Assembly (NCBI GenBank): GCA_029959285.1
Contig: JASCOE010000002.1
Coordinates: forward strand, 310,001-374,000
Source of the DNA: Flavobacteriaceae bacterium PS02337
GTDB lineage: Bacteria; Bacteroidota; Bacteroidia; Flavobacteriales; Flavobacteriaceae
Direction: 5' to 3'
DNA: 64,000 bases
Made by a program: the position numbers and the translations under genes. Every line of letters begins with the position of its first letter. Within the stretch, counting starts at the first letter, position 1. Of the stretch, positions 46,258-54,457 are shown in pieces. The notes below the pieces were generated by a model, which had not been told where the DNA came from, made no database searches, and worked only from the letters and a program-made list of their open reading frames with translations.

Positions 46258-47455
46258 AAGTTTAAAAATATACATTGGTATTCTGGTTTTGCTTTTAGGA
46301 GTAATTCTTTTAACTGATAAAGGGCAGCCAAAAGAAATTGATTGGACTCCAACTTATTCTGTTGAAGATAAAATTCCGTTTGGTTTATATGTTTTTGATC
46401 ACGAGGTGAATCACTTTTTTAAGCATCAAAAAATAAAGAGAATTTCAAATCAAACGCCTTACGAATATTTAGATTCGCAATATGATGAAAATGACAGTAT
46501 TCAGACTTATAAAGTAAGAGGAACTTTCATTAATATTTCTGAAGCCAATAATATTGACGATCAATCTATGGAAGAAATTCTATATTTTGTTTCGCATGGT
46601 AATTATGCTTTTTTAAGCATGAAAGCGTTTCCAAAACTATTGCTCGATTCTTTAAAAATTCAATTGAAGACCGATTTTATGCCTAAAGAAAATGTCACGA
46701 TTTGGATGGCAAATAAAAAGGTAAGTCCTAAAAAATATATTTTCAATACAGGCTTAAGCGATTATTTCTCTAAAATTGACACTTTAAATACAACCGTTTT
46801 AGGTTATCAAAACAGCAATAAAAACAAAAAGCAGATCAATTTTATCGAAGTTCCTTATAAAAACGGTTATTTGTATTTGCACAGCCAGCCCGCAGCATTT
46901 ACCAATTATAATTTATTGAAAAAAGACAATTATCAATATGCTGAAAATGTATTGTCTTATTTTTCAGAAGGTGATATTTTTTGGTACAATAAAATTCCGA
47001 AAGATGAACGAATTTCTGGTTCTCCGTTGCGATATATTATGAGTCAGCCTCCTTTAAAATCTGCTTGGCTTTTAGGTTTATTCGGAATTATCATTTTTAT
47101 GATTTTTAATGCAAAAAGAAAACAGCGCGTAGTTCCTATCATTAAACCTTTGCAGAATTTAACCGTTGATTTTACCAAAACAATTGGGAATTTATATTAT
47201 CAAGAAGGAGATCATACTAATATAATTGACAAAAAAATCATCTATTTTTTAGAAAAAATCAGAACCGATTATTTGATTGACACGACTAAATTGGACGATG
47301 ATTTTATTCAAAAATTACATTATAAAACTGGAAAAGACGAAAAAGATATTCAAGAACTCGTTCATTTAATTAATGATCATCGAAAAAGTTATCATGGAAG
47401 TTTGGAAGAAGATTTAATTCGAATGAATACGGCAATTGAAAAGATTTTACACTAA
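46244..47455 (+). CDS. DUF4350 domain membrane protein
   Basis: The 403-residue protein has an N-terminal membrane helix (IYIGILVLLLGVILLTD) and a periplasmic DUF4350-type domain (PFGLYVFDHEVNHFF, ISGSPLRYIMSQPPLKSAWL). A second helix (LLGLFGIIIFMIFNAKR) and a cytosolic tail follow. The start overlaps the DUF4129 stop. An ATG at 46250 (MDRSLKIYIG) is equally good. It belongs to the same operon as the MoxR gene, 131 bp downstream. Confidence 0.85.
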   Translation: MAMDRSLKIYIGILVLLLGVILLTDKGQPKEIDWTPTYSVEDKIPFGLYVFDHEVNHFFKHQKIKRISNQTPYEYLDSQYDENDSIQTYKVRGTFINISEANNIDDQSMEEILYFVSHGNYAFLSMKAFPKLLLDSLKIQLKTDFMPKENVTIWMANKKVSPKKYIFNTGLSDYFSKIDTLNTTVLGYQNSNKNKKQINFIEVPYKNGYLYLHSQPAAFTNYNLLKKDNYQYAENVLSYFSEGDIFWYNKIPKDERISGSPLRYIMSQPPLKSAWLLGLFGIIIFMIFNAKRKQRVVPIIKPLQNLTVDFTKTIGNLYYQEGDHTNIIDKKIIYFLEKIRTDYLIDTTKLDDDFIQKLHYKTGKDEKDIQELVHLINDHRKSYHGSLEEDLIRMNTAIEKILH

Positions 47456-47533
47456 TTTAAAAATATATGCCACAGATTAAAATGATTAACACAGATTAAT
47501 TCATTTCTATAAAAATCATTTTTAATCCTCTTA

Positions 47534-47551
47534 TCCCGATAGCTATCGGGA
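47534..47551. repeat. 18 bp perfect palindrome
   Basis: TCCCGATAGCTATCGGGA lies in the 131 bp gap between the DUF4350 and MoxR genes. A related palindrome (TCCCGAAGTTTCGGGA) is at 62187-62202. Confidence 0.85.
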
Positions 47552-47586
47552 GTGGCAAAAACAAAAATAAAAAACAGACCAAAATT

Positions 47587-48600
47587 ATGGACGACATCAA
47601 TACAAACGAAAACGAAATCACAAACGAAAACGTGAATTTTGAAACCCGAATCAATTTAGGGCCGCTTTTAGATCACGTAAATACGATTAAAAAAGAAATT
47701 GAAACCGTAATTGTTGGACAGCACAAAATGGTTGACCAGCTTTTGGTTGCTATTTTATCAAACGGACATGTTCTTTTAGAAGGTGTTCCTGGAGTTGCTA
47801 AAACGATTACTGCCAAATTATTGTCTAAAACTTTAAACATTGGTTTCAGTAGAATTCAGTTCACGCCAGATTTGATGCCGTCTGATATTTTAGGAACTTC
47901 TATTTTCAATTTAAAAAGTTCAGAATTTGAATTCAAAAAAGGACCGATTTTTTCTAATTTAATTTTAATTGATGAGATTAACCGTGCTCCAGCAAAAACG
48001 CAAGCAGCACTTTTTGAAGTTATGGAAGAACGCCAAATTACAATTGACGGTTCTGCATATCAATTAGAAGCGCCGTTTTTAGTAATTGCCACTCAAAATC
48101 CGATTGAGCAAGAAGGAACGTATCGTTTACCAGAAGCGCAATTAGACCGTTTTCTTTTCAAGATAACAATCGATTATCCAAAATTGAATGAAGAAATTTT
48201 AATCATTCAGAGAGAGCATTCTTTGCAAGATCACGGAAAATTGGATGCGATCAAAACCATTCTTTCTTCAGAAGAAATTAAACAATATCAAGGTCTTGTA
48301 AAACAAATTAGAGTCGAGCAAAAACTGTTAGAATATATTGCAAGAATTGTGGTAAATACGCGTGAAAATGCCTTTTTATATTTAGGAGCTTCTCCTCGTG
48401 CTTCTATTGCAATTTTGAATGCCTCAAAAGGTTTCGCAGCCATTCGCGGACGCGATTTTGTGACACCAGAAGACATCAAAGAAGCAGCAGTTCCGGTTTT
48501 ACAGCATCGTGTTATTGTTACGCCAGAGCGCGAAATGGAAGGTATTACAAGTTCTGAAATCATTAAACAGATTATTGAAACGGTAGAAATTCCGAGATAA
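47587..48600 (+). CDS. MoxR family AAA+ ATPase
   Basis: The 337-residue ATPase has Walker A GVPGVAKT (66-73), Walker B LILIDEINRAP (126-134), sensor ATQNPIEQEGTYRLPEAQLDRF and the C-terminal lid AVPVLQHRVIVTP. MoxR ATPases act as chaperones that assemble or activate metal-dependent or membrane complexes, usually with DUF58 or VWA partners. The DUF58 gene follows after a 170 bp repeat-built hairpin. Confidence 0.95.
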   Translation: MDDINTNENEITNENVNFETRINLGPLLDHVNTIKKEIETVIVGQHKMVDQLLVAILSNGHVLLEGVPGVAKTITAKLLSKTLNIGFSRIQFTPDLMPSDILGTSIFNLKSSEFEFKKGPIFSNLILIDEINRAPAKTQAALFEVMEERQITIDGSAYQLEAPFLVIATQNPIEQEGTYRLPEAQLDRFLFKITIDYPKLNEEILIIQREHSLQDHGKLDAIKTILSSEEIKQYQGLVKQIRVEQKLLEYIARIVVNTRENAFLYLGASPRASIAILNASKGFAAIRGRDFVTPEDIKEAAVPVLQHRVIVTPEREMEGITSSEIIKQIIETVEIPR

Positions 48601-48606
48601 TATTTA

Positions 48607-48764
48607 GTTTTCAGTCACAGTTTTCAGTCACAGTTTTCAGTCGCAGTCGCAGTCGCAGTAAACAGCTCTAAATGATACTGATACCGAAACTGAAAACTGT
48701 GACTGAAAACTGTGACTGGAAACCGAGACTGAAAACCGAGACTGAAAACCGAGACTGAAAACTT
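48607..48764. repeat. Tandem repeats forming a 30 bp perfect stem-loop between moxR and the DUF58 gene
   Basis: Left side: GTTTTCAGTCACA units then CAGTCG x3. Right side: ACTGAAAACTGTG units then ACTGAAAACCGAG units. Positions 48612-48641 and 48689-48718 are exact reverse complements with a 47 nt loop. Units of 13 bp on the right continue to 48764, 7 bp before the DUF58 ATG. Confidence 0.9.
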
Positions 48765-48770
48765 AAAAAC

Positions 48771-50102
48771 ATGAAATTCATAAAAAGTCTATACCTAAAT
48801 AATTTCTTTTTCTATGTGCTTATTGGCATTATAGCATTGTTTGTCTTTGCGTTTATTTTTCCAAATATCTACAATGCGGTTTGGATGATTGTTTTAGGAT
48901 TAGCTACTTTTCTATATATTGATATTTTACTCTTATATACAGCAAGAACAGGACTTGAAGCAGAAAGAATTACACCTGAAAAGTTATCAAATGGAGATTT
49001 AAATCCAATCAAAATTAATTTGAAAAATCATTATAATTTTTCGATTTTGGTGAAGATTATAGATGAGATTCCTTTTCAGTTTCAAGTTCGCGATTTCAAG
49101 ATTTTAAAAACTATAAATGCGGCAACGCAAAAAGAAATTAGTTATGAACTTCGCCCAACAGAACGTGGCGAATATACTTTTGGTGCATTAAACATATACG
49201 TTTCTTCGCCTATAAAACTGATTTCAAGGAGATTTATTTTTGATGAAGATCAAATGGTTCCGACCTATCCTTCTTACATTCAATTAAGAAAGTACGATTT
49301 AATCGCTTTTTCGAATAATTTATTTCAATACGGAATCAAAAAAATTCGTCGAATTGGACATACAATGGAATTTGAGCAAATTAAAGAATATGTTCAAGGC
49401 GATGATTTAAGAACGTTAAACTGGAAAGCTACAGCGAAGAAAAATGCGCTGATGGTCAATCAGTTTCAAGATGAAAAATCGCAATCTGTTTATATGGCAA
49501 TTGACAAAGGTCGCGTTATGCAAATGCCTTTTGATGGCTTGAGTTTATTGGATTATGCCATTAATTCGGCTTTAGTTTTATCTAACGTAATTTTGAAAAA
49601 ACAAGATAAAGCGGGACTTTTTTCTTTTTCTAAAAAGGTAGAAAACAGAGTTTTTGCAGAAAGAAGAGCTTCGCAAATGCAAAAAATACTCGAAGCTTTG
49701 TACAACGTAAAAACCGATTTTTTCGAAAGCGATTACAGCCGTTTATATGTTGATATTAAGAAAAATATCAACCAACGAAGTTTAATTATCCTGTATACGA
49801 ATTTTGAAACTATGGACGGTTTAAATCGACAATTACCTTATTTAAAAGCAATTGCAAAAAGTCATTTATTGGTTGTTATATTTTTTAGCAATACAGAATT
49901 GAACGGCATTATCAACCAGAAAACAACCACAATTCAGGAAGTTTATGATAAAGTAATTGCCGAAAAATTTATGTTTGAAAAACGATTAATTGTCAATGAA
50001 CTAAAAAAATACGGAATTCATTCAGTTTTAACACAACCAGAAAACCTTACGCTTGACGCAATCAACAAATATTTGGAGATTAAGTCGAGAGGTATTTTAT
50101 AG
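48771..50102 (+). CDS. DUF58 domain-containing membrane protein
   Basis: The 443-residue protein has two N-terminal membrane helices, a beta domain, and the DUF58 signature EYVQGDDLRTLNWKATAKKN-LMVNQF followed by a VWA-like fold (YMAIDKGRVMQMPFDG, RSLIILYTNFETMDG). It is the standard partner of MoxR ATPases. The VWA MIDAS-like DxxR at YMAIDKGR is degenerate compared with DxSxS. Nothing indicates the substrate. Confidence 0.92.
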   Translation: MKFIKSLYLNNFFFYVLIGIIALFVFAFIFPNIYNAVWMIVLGLATFLYIDILLLYTARTGLEAERITPEKLSNGDLNPIKINLKNHYNFSILVKIIDEIPFQFQVRDFKILKTINAATQKEISYELRPTERGEYTFGALNIYVSSPIKLISRRFIFDEDQMVPTYPSYIQLRKYDLIAFSNNLFQYGIKKIRRIGHTMEFEQIKEYVQGDDLRTLNWKATAKKNALMVNQFQDEKSQSVYMAIDKGRVMQMPFDGLSLLDYAINSALVLSNVILKKQDKAGLFSFSKKVENRVFAERRASQMQKILEALYNVKTDFFESDYSRLYVDIKKNINQRSLIILYTNFETMDGLNRQLPYLKAIAKSHLLVVIFFSNTELNGIINQKTTTIQEVYDKVIAEKFMFEKRLIVNELKKYGIHSVLTQPENLTLDAINKYLEIKSRGIL

Positions 50103-50155
50103 AAGTTATGATTTGTTTTTTGTAAAATATTAAATGATTAATTAAAAAACTTTAA

Positions 50156-51106
50156 ATGAAAAAAACATTCCTTTTCGCATTCGCTTTTTTTAGTTTTCTT
50201 TCTTATGCTCAAGAAGTTGAGAAAATCACCATTCCTAAAGGAGTCGTTTATAATTACATCAGCGTTAAAACTCTTGAAAAGGCAAAAAAATTAATTGCCG
50301 ATAATTTATCCAATAATACTGATTATAAAATAGTGCAAGATCATCTTATAATCGGACCAGTTTTATGGAAAAGATATAAGGACAATGAAAACATAAAAAA
50401 AGTAGAAGGAAGAAAAATAGAGTTTCATGTTGATAATTTGATATTAGAAGGAAAAACGAGTCAGAATTTTGATGAATCTAAGATTATTTGGGATGAATTT
50501 AAAAATGAAGTTGCAAACGATTATAAAATAAGAAAAGCAACTCCAGAAGAATTAAATTATTATTGGTCTGTAATTTCTTTTGATATTGACGAACCATTGC
50601 TAATTATTGAAACAAAAGAGCACAACTATATTTTAAATCTTTTGAAGAAAAATTTAAAATTACTTTGGTTAGACGAAGCGCCAAAAAAAGATTATTCTCT
50701 GGCTTTAAATAAAGGAAAAGCTGACATTTATGAAAATGGAGAACAAGTTTCTACAATTTCTCAAGGAGTTAAAGAAACCAAACTTGAAAAGCTAGTTCTT
50801 TTAAATTCTGACCAAGAAATTGCTGAAAATAGTTCTGTAGAAGATATTTCCTTGATTATAGAAAAAACAAGCAAAATCTTCAATGAATTATTTAAGGATT
50901 CCCAAAAATCAGGAAAAATAATGGTTGAGATTGAATTAAAACAAAAGAAAAACGAAATTAATTATGCTGTTAGAGACGATTTAGATTTAGATATTATGAA
51001 AGTGTTTGAACAAAGAATCAATGCTGAAGTTTATCCTAATTCAAGAAAAAAACCTTTAAAATTACAATTGATCTTCAAGGTAAATTCTCTCAACGATGTA
51101 GAATAA
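50156..51106 (+). CDS. Secreted protein of unknown function
   Basis: The 316-residue protein has a signal peptide (MKKTFLFAFAFFSFLSYAQ). The rest is Lys/Glu-rich with segments such as TIPKGVVYNYISVKTLEKAKKLI and KLVLLNSDQEIAENSSVEDIS. No family was recognised. It lies 53 bp after the DUF58 gene and might be in its operon. Confidence 0.75.
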   Translation: MKKTFLFAFAFFSFLSYAQEVEKITIPKGVVYNYISVKTLEKAKKLIADNLSNNTDYKIVQDHLIIGPVLWKRYKDNENIKKVEGRKIEFHVDNLILEGKTSQNFDESKIIWDEFKNEVANDYKIRKATPEELNYYWSVISFDIDEPLLIIETKEHNYILNLLKKNLKLLWLDEAPKKDYSLALNKGKADIYENGEQVSTISQGVKETKLEKLVLLNSDQEIAENSSVEDISLIIEKTSKIFNELFKDSQKSGKIMVEIELKQKKNEINYAVRDDLDLDIMKVFEQRINAEVYPNSRKKPLKLQLIFKVNSLNDVE

Positions 51107-51143
51107 AAGAACTTTTTATATCTACTATTAATTTATAGTTACA

Positions 51144-51159
51144 TTACGTTATCACGTAA
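51144..51159. promoter_or_regulatory. Operator-like palindrome upstream of phosphatase-superfamily gene
   Basis: TTACGT-TATC-ACGTAA is an inverted repeat with 6 bp arms, about 75 bp before the ATG at 51233. Confidence 0.35.
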
Positions 51160-51169
51160 AAATAGATTG

Positions 51170-51217
51170 ATTAAATTAATTAGTTTTGAAATAAATTTTA
51201 AAACTAATTAATTTAAT
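51170..51217. repeat. 18 bp perfect inverted repeat in the 5' leader
   Basis: ATTAAATTAATTAGTTTT (51170-51187) and AAAACTAATTAATTTAAT (51200-51217) pair around a 12 nt loop, ending 16 bp before the ATG of the phosphatase-superfamily gene. Confidence 0.8.
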
Positions 51218-51232
51218 TTCAATATAATAAAA

Positions 51233-52330
51233 ATGAAAAAAGTAATCCAAATTCTCTTCATTTTATTAAGCATTCATTCGCAGGCACAAAAAACAGAAAA
51301 CATTATTATTATCACCACAGATGGTTTTAGATGGCAGGAAGTTTTTAAAGGAATTGATCCTGCAATTGCCAACGACAAAAAATTCAATCAAGGCGACAGC
51401 GCTTACATTTATAAAAAATATGGCAGTCCAGAAATTGCTGTATCTCGTAAAAAACTAATGCCTTTTTTCTGGTCAAAAATTGTTTCAAAAGGGCAAATTT
51501 ATGGCAATAGAGATTTAGGAAATAAAGTTGATGTTGCCAATCCGTATTGGTTTAGTTATCCTGGATACAGCGAAATCATGACGGGAAATGTTGATCTTCA
51601 AGTCAATTCTAACGGTTACAAACCCAATCCGAATGTCAATGTTTTAGAGTTTTTAAACCAACAATCAAAATTTAAAGGAAAAGTCGCCGCTTTTGGTGCT
51701 TGGGATGCTTTTGATAGAATTTTAAATGAAGAAAGAAGCGGTTTTCCAGTTATTTCTGCATTTGATAAAGTTGGTGGTAATAAGCCGACAGCATCTCAAA
51801 AATTATTAAATGAAATGCGTGATAATTCGTTTAAACCTTTTCACGAAGATGAATGTTTAGATGTTTTTACACATTATCAAGCCTTAGACGAACTTAAAAC
51901 TAAAAAACCAAAAGTATTGTATATCGCTTACGGCGAAACCGACGAATGGGCGCATCATGGAGATTATAGATCGTATCTTGACGCTGCAAATCAGGTTGAT
52001 AAATGGATTGCCGAAATCTGGAATTTTGTTCAAAACGATCCTCAATATAAAAACAAAACCACTTTATTTATAACTGTAGATCACGGTCGTGGCGACAAAG
52101 TAAAATCGCAATGGACAGATCATGGTGCAGATGTTCCTGGCGCTTCTGAAATTTGGTTCGCCGCAATGGGACCAGAAATTGCTCCTAAAGGCGAAATAAA
52201 AACAACATCTCAGTTCTATCAAAAACAATTCGCGCAAACATTAGCAAAATTGTTGGGATATGATTTTAAAACATCGCATCCAGTTGAAAAAGAAGTTTCA
52301 GAATTATTTCAAAGTAACCCAAAACCCTAA
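51233..52330 (+). CDS. Secreted alkaline phosphatase superfamily enzyme (phosphodiesterase/sulfatase-like)
   Basis: The 365-residue protein has a signal peptide (IQILFILLSIHSQAQ) and metal-binding motifs of the alkaline phosphatase superfamily: IIIITTDGFRWQEVF (metal Asp; the usual nucleophile position is not a plain Ser/Cys and may be T or W region), YGETDEWAHHGDY, VDHGRGD and WTDHGADVPGASEIW. It probably hydrolyses a phosphate or sulfate ester in the periplasm. The start is preceded by an inverted repeat. Confidence 0.85.
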   Translation: MKKVIQILFILLSIHSQAQKTENIIIITTDGFRWQEVFKGIDPAIANDKKFNQGDSAYIYKKYGSPEIAVSRKKLMPFFWSKIVSKGQIYGNRDLGNKVDVANPYWFSYPGYSEIMTGNVDLQVNSNGYKPNPNVNVLEFLNQQSKFKGKVAAFGAWDAFDRILNEERSGFPVISAFDKVGGNKPTASQKLLNEMRDNSFKPFHEDECLDVFTHYQALDELKTKKPKVLYIAYGETDEWAHHGDYRSYLDAANQVDKWIAEIWNFVQNDPQYKNKTTLFITVDHGRGDKVKSQWTDHGADVPGASEIWFAAMGPEIAPKGEIKTTSQFYQKQFAQTLAKLLGYDFKTSHPVEKEVSELFQSNPKP

Positions 52331-52361
52331 ATATAATTAACCATTTTAAAACCAATCCCAA

Positions 52362-53291
52362 ATGAAAAAAACACTATTTTTTCTCTTTTTGCTACTGATT
52401 TCAACCAAAATTACGGCGCAAAAACCTGATACTTTAGCTGCTTACTATGACAAAATTGAAAAATCTTTTAATTACGAATCTGGAAAAATCGCACTTTCTG
52501 AAGGCGACGGAAGTTTAAATGTTCCAAAAGGATTTAAGTTCTTAAATGCCGAACAAACCCAAAATGTTTTGAGCAATTTATGGGGAAATCCAGAAGATAA
52601 ATCCATTTTAGGTTCTCTAGTTCCAGACGGAAAAGGTCTTACACACGCAGATAGCTGGATGTTTGTAATTAGCTATCAAGGTGATGGTTATGTAAAAGAC
52701 GATGATGCTGACGATATTGATTATACTGATCTTTTAAAAACCATGAAAGAAGATGTTGCAACTGAGAATGAGGCAAGAAAAAAAGAAGGTTATCCTGAAG
52801 TACAATTGATTGGCTGGGCGTCTCCTCCATTTTATGACAAAGATTTAAAAGTACTGCATTGGGCAAAAGAATTGCAGTTCGGACAAGATAAAGATCATAC
52901 TTTAAACTACGATTTAAGAGTTTTAGGAAGAAAAGGAATGTACAATATTTCTGCTGTTGCTGGCGTAAATCAATTGGCAGAAGTAAAAGCGAGTATTCCT
53001 GGAATTATTAAAAGTGTTGAATTTAAAGACGGACACAAATATCTAGATTTCGATGCCGATACAGACACTGTTGCCGCTTGGACAATTGGTGGATTAGTAG
53101 CCGGAAAAGTATTAGCAAAAGTAGGCTTCTTCGCTATTTTAGCCAAATTCGGAAAATTTATTGTAATCGGAATTATAGCGGCTTTCGCAGGAATAAAGAA
53201 ATTCCTTTTTGGAAGCAAAGATCAAGTAGTTACAAAACCTGCTGAAGAAACAGCTCTTTTAGAAGAAAACAACAATTCTACGGAAGAATAA
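52362..53291 (+). CDS. DUF2167 domain membrane protein
   Basis: The 309-residue protein has a signal peptide (MKKTLFFLFLLLISTKITAQ), the DUF2167 region (ALSEGDGSLNVPKGFKFLNAEQ in pieces, WGNPED, LIGWASPPFYDKDLKVLHWAKEL, NYDLRVLGRKGMYNISAVA) and a C-terminal membrane segment near 250-275 (GKFIVIGIIAAFAGIKKFLF). It lies 31 bp after the phosphatase-superfamily gene. Function unknown. Confidence 0.92.
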   Translation: MKKTLFFLFLLLISTKITAQKPDTLAAYYDKIEKSFNYESGKIALSEGDGSLNVPKGFKFLNAEQTQNVLSNLWGNPEDKSILGSLVPDGKGLTHADSWMFVISYQGDGYVKDDDADDIDYTDLLKTMKEDVATENEARKKEGYPEVQLIGWASPPFYDKDLKVLHWAKELQFGQDKDHTLNYDLRVLGRKGMYNISAVAGVNQLAEVKASIPGIIKSVEFKDGHKYLDFDADTDTVAAWTIGGLVAGKVLAKVGFFAILAKFGKFIVIGIIAAFAGIKKFLFGSKDQVVTKPAEETALLEENNNSTEE

Positions 53292-53299
53292 TTTTTTTC

Positions 53300-53370
53300 G
53301 CCACGAATTCACGAATTTGGAATAATTTTTTCTCAATGATAAGTAAAAAATTAATTCGTGAATTCGTGGC
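53300..53370. repeat. Inverted repeat of GCCACGAATTCACGAATT family
   Basis: GCCACGAATTCACGAATT (53300-53317) and AATTCGTGAATTCGTGGC (53353-53370) are exact reverse complements of 18 bp. The same sequence family is at 26952-27001. Confidence 0.9.
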
Positions 53371-53383
53371 TATCTTTTAGACC

Positions 53384-53413
53384 TTGCAGGAAGAAAAAAA
53401 CTCTGTACCTTTG
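53384..53413 (+). promoter_or_regulatory. Bacteroidota promoter (TTG-N19-TACCTTTG) for RNA methyltransferase gene
   Basis: TTG at 53384-53386, 19 bp spacer and TACCTTTG at 53406-53413 match the -33/-7 consensus well. The ATG follows 29 bp downstream. Confidence 0.65.
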
Positions 53414-53442
53414 CCCCTCTGCAACTTTGAGCCTTTAAAAAA

Positions 53443-54231
53443 ATGAAACAAATTACTTCTATTCAAAATCCGTTTATAAAATCTTTGGTTTTACTTCAAG
53501 AGAAATCCAAAGCAAGAAAACAAACTGGAACTTTTTTGATTGAAGGTTTACGTGAAATTTCATTAGCAATTAAAGGCGGTTACGAAATTGAAACGGTTTT
53601 ATTTTTACCTGAATTAGTTTCAGAATCAGAAATCAACAAACTGATTCAAAATCCATTTCAAATTATAGAAATTAATAAAGAGGTTTATCAAAAACTGGCT
53701 TATCGCGATACTACAGAAGGAATTTTAGCAATCGCAAAAAGCAAATCTCTAAAATTATCTGATTTAAAATTATCTGAAAATCCATTAATTTTAGTTGTCG
53801 AATCTTTAGAAAAACCAGGAAATATAGGTGCTGTTTTGCGTACTGCTGACGCGGCGAATTTAGACGCCGTTTTAATCGCGAATCCAAAAAGCGATTTATA
53901 CAATCCGAATATTGTGCGTTCTAGCGTTGGCTGTCTTTTTACAAATCAAATTGCAACTGGAACATCAGAAGAAATTATCGCTTTTTTAAAAGAAAAAAAG
54001 ATCAATTTCTATAGCGCCACTTTACAAAATTCAACTTCATATCATACACAAAACTTCACTACTCCAACTGCTTTAGTTGTAGGAACAGAAGCAACTGGCT
54101 TAACACAACAATGGCGAGATGCTGCAACTCAAAACATTATTATTCCGATGCAAGGAGAAATCGACAGCATGAACGTTTCTGTCGCTGCTGCCATTTTAAT
54201 TTTTGAAGCGAAAAGACAAAGAGGGTTTTAA
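53443..54231 (+). CDS. TrmH/SpoU family RNA methyltransferase
   Basis: The 262-residue protein has the N-terminal RNA-binding segment (KARKQTGTFLIEGLREISLA) and SpoU motifs: VESLEKPGNIGAVLRTADAA (motif 1), LVVGTEATGL (motif 2) and IIIPMQGEIDSMNVSVAAAI (motif 3), which form the trefoil knot SAM site. It probably 2'-O-methylates rRNA or tRNA. The target is not readable. Confidence 0.94.
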   Translation: MKQITSIQNPFIKSLVLLQEKSKARKQTGTFLIEGLREISLAIKGGYEIETVLFLPELVSESEINKLIQNPFQIIEINKEVYQKLAYRDTTEGILAIAKSKSLKLSDLKLSENPLILVVESLEKPGNIGAVLRTADAANLDAVLIANPKSDLYNPNIVRSSVGCLFTNQIATGTSEEIIAFLKEKKINFYSATLQNSTSYHTQNFTTPTALVVGTEATGLTQQWRDAATQNIIIPMQGEIDSMNVSVAAAILIFEAKRQRGF

Positions 54232-54303
54232 ATCTGAGGTTCTAAGGTTCTGAGAAACTAAGATTCTAAGGCAAAAAAAATCGAAAAGTCAGTTCCTAAA
54301 ATT

Positions 54304-54326
54304 GTCAGGCTGAGCGAAGTCGAAGC
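54304..54326. repeat. Dispersed intergenic repeat GTCAGGCTGAGCGAAGTCGAAGC
   Basis: This GC-rich 23 bp sequence stands out in the AT-rich gap 54232-54457. I recall the same string as a common intergenic repeat in Flavobacteriia. The gap also holds short GGTTCTAAGG/AGATTCTAAGG repeats and no ORF. Confidence 0.6.
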
Positions 54327-54457
54327 TATTTTTTTAGATATGAAAATCCCAAAATTACACCCTCAAAAATCTGAAATCTAAAATCTAAAATCAGCAATAA
54401 CAAAGCCTTGCGTATGTTCAAACTAATTCTTATTTTTAGTACTTGAACTATGCCGTT

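Noticed and set aside
48607-48764. Possible CRISPR array
   Set aside because: Units are 13 bp, directly adjacent, with no unique spacers, and the two sides are reverse complements. No cas genes nearby.
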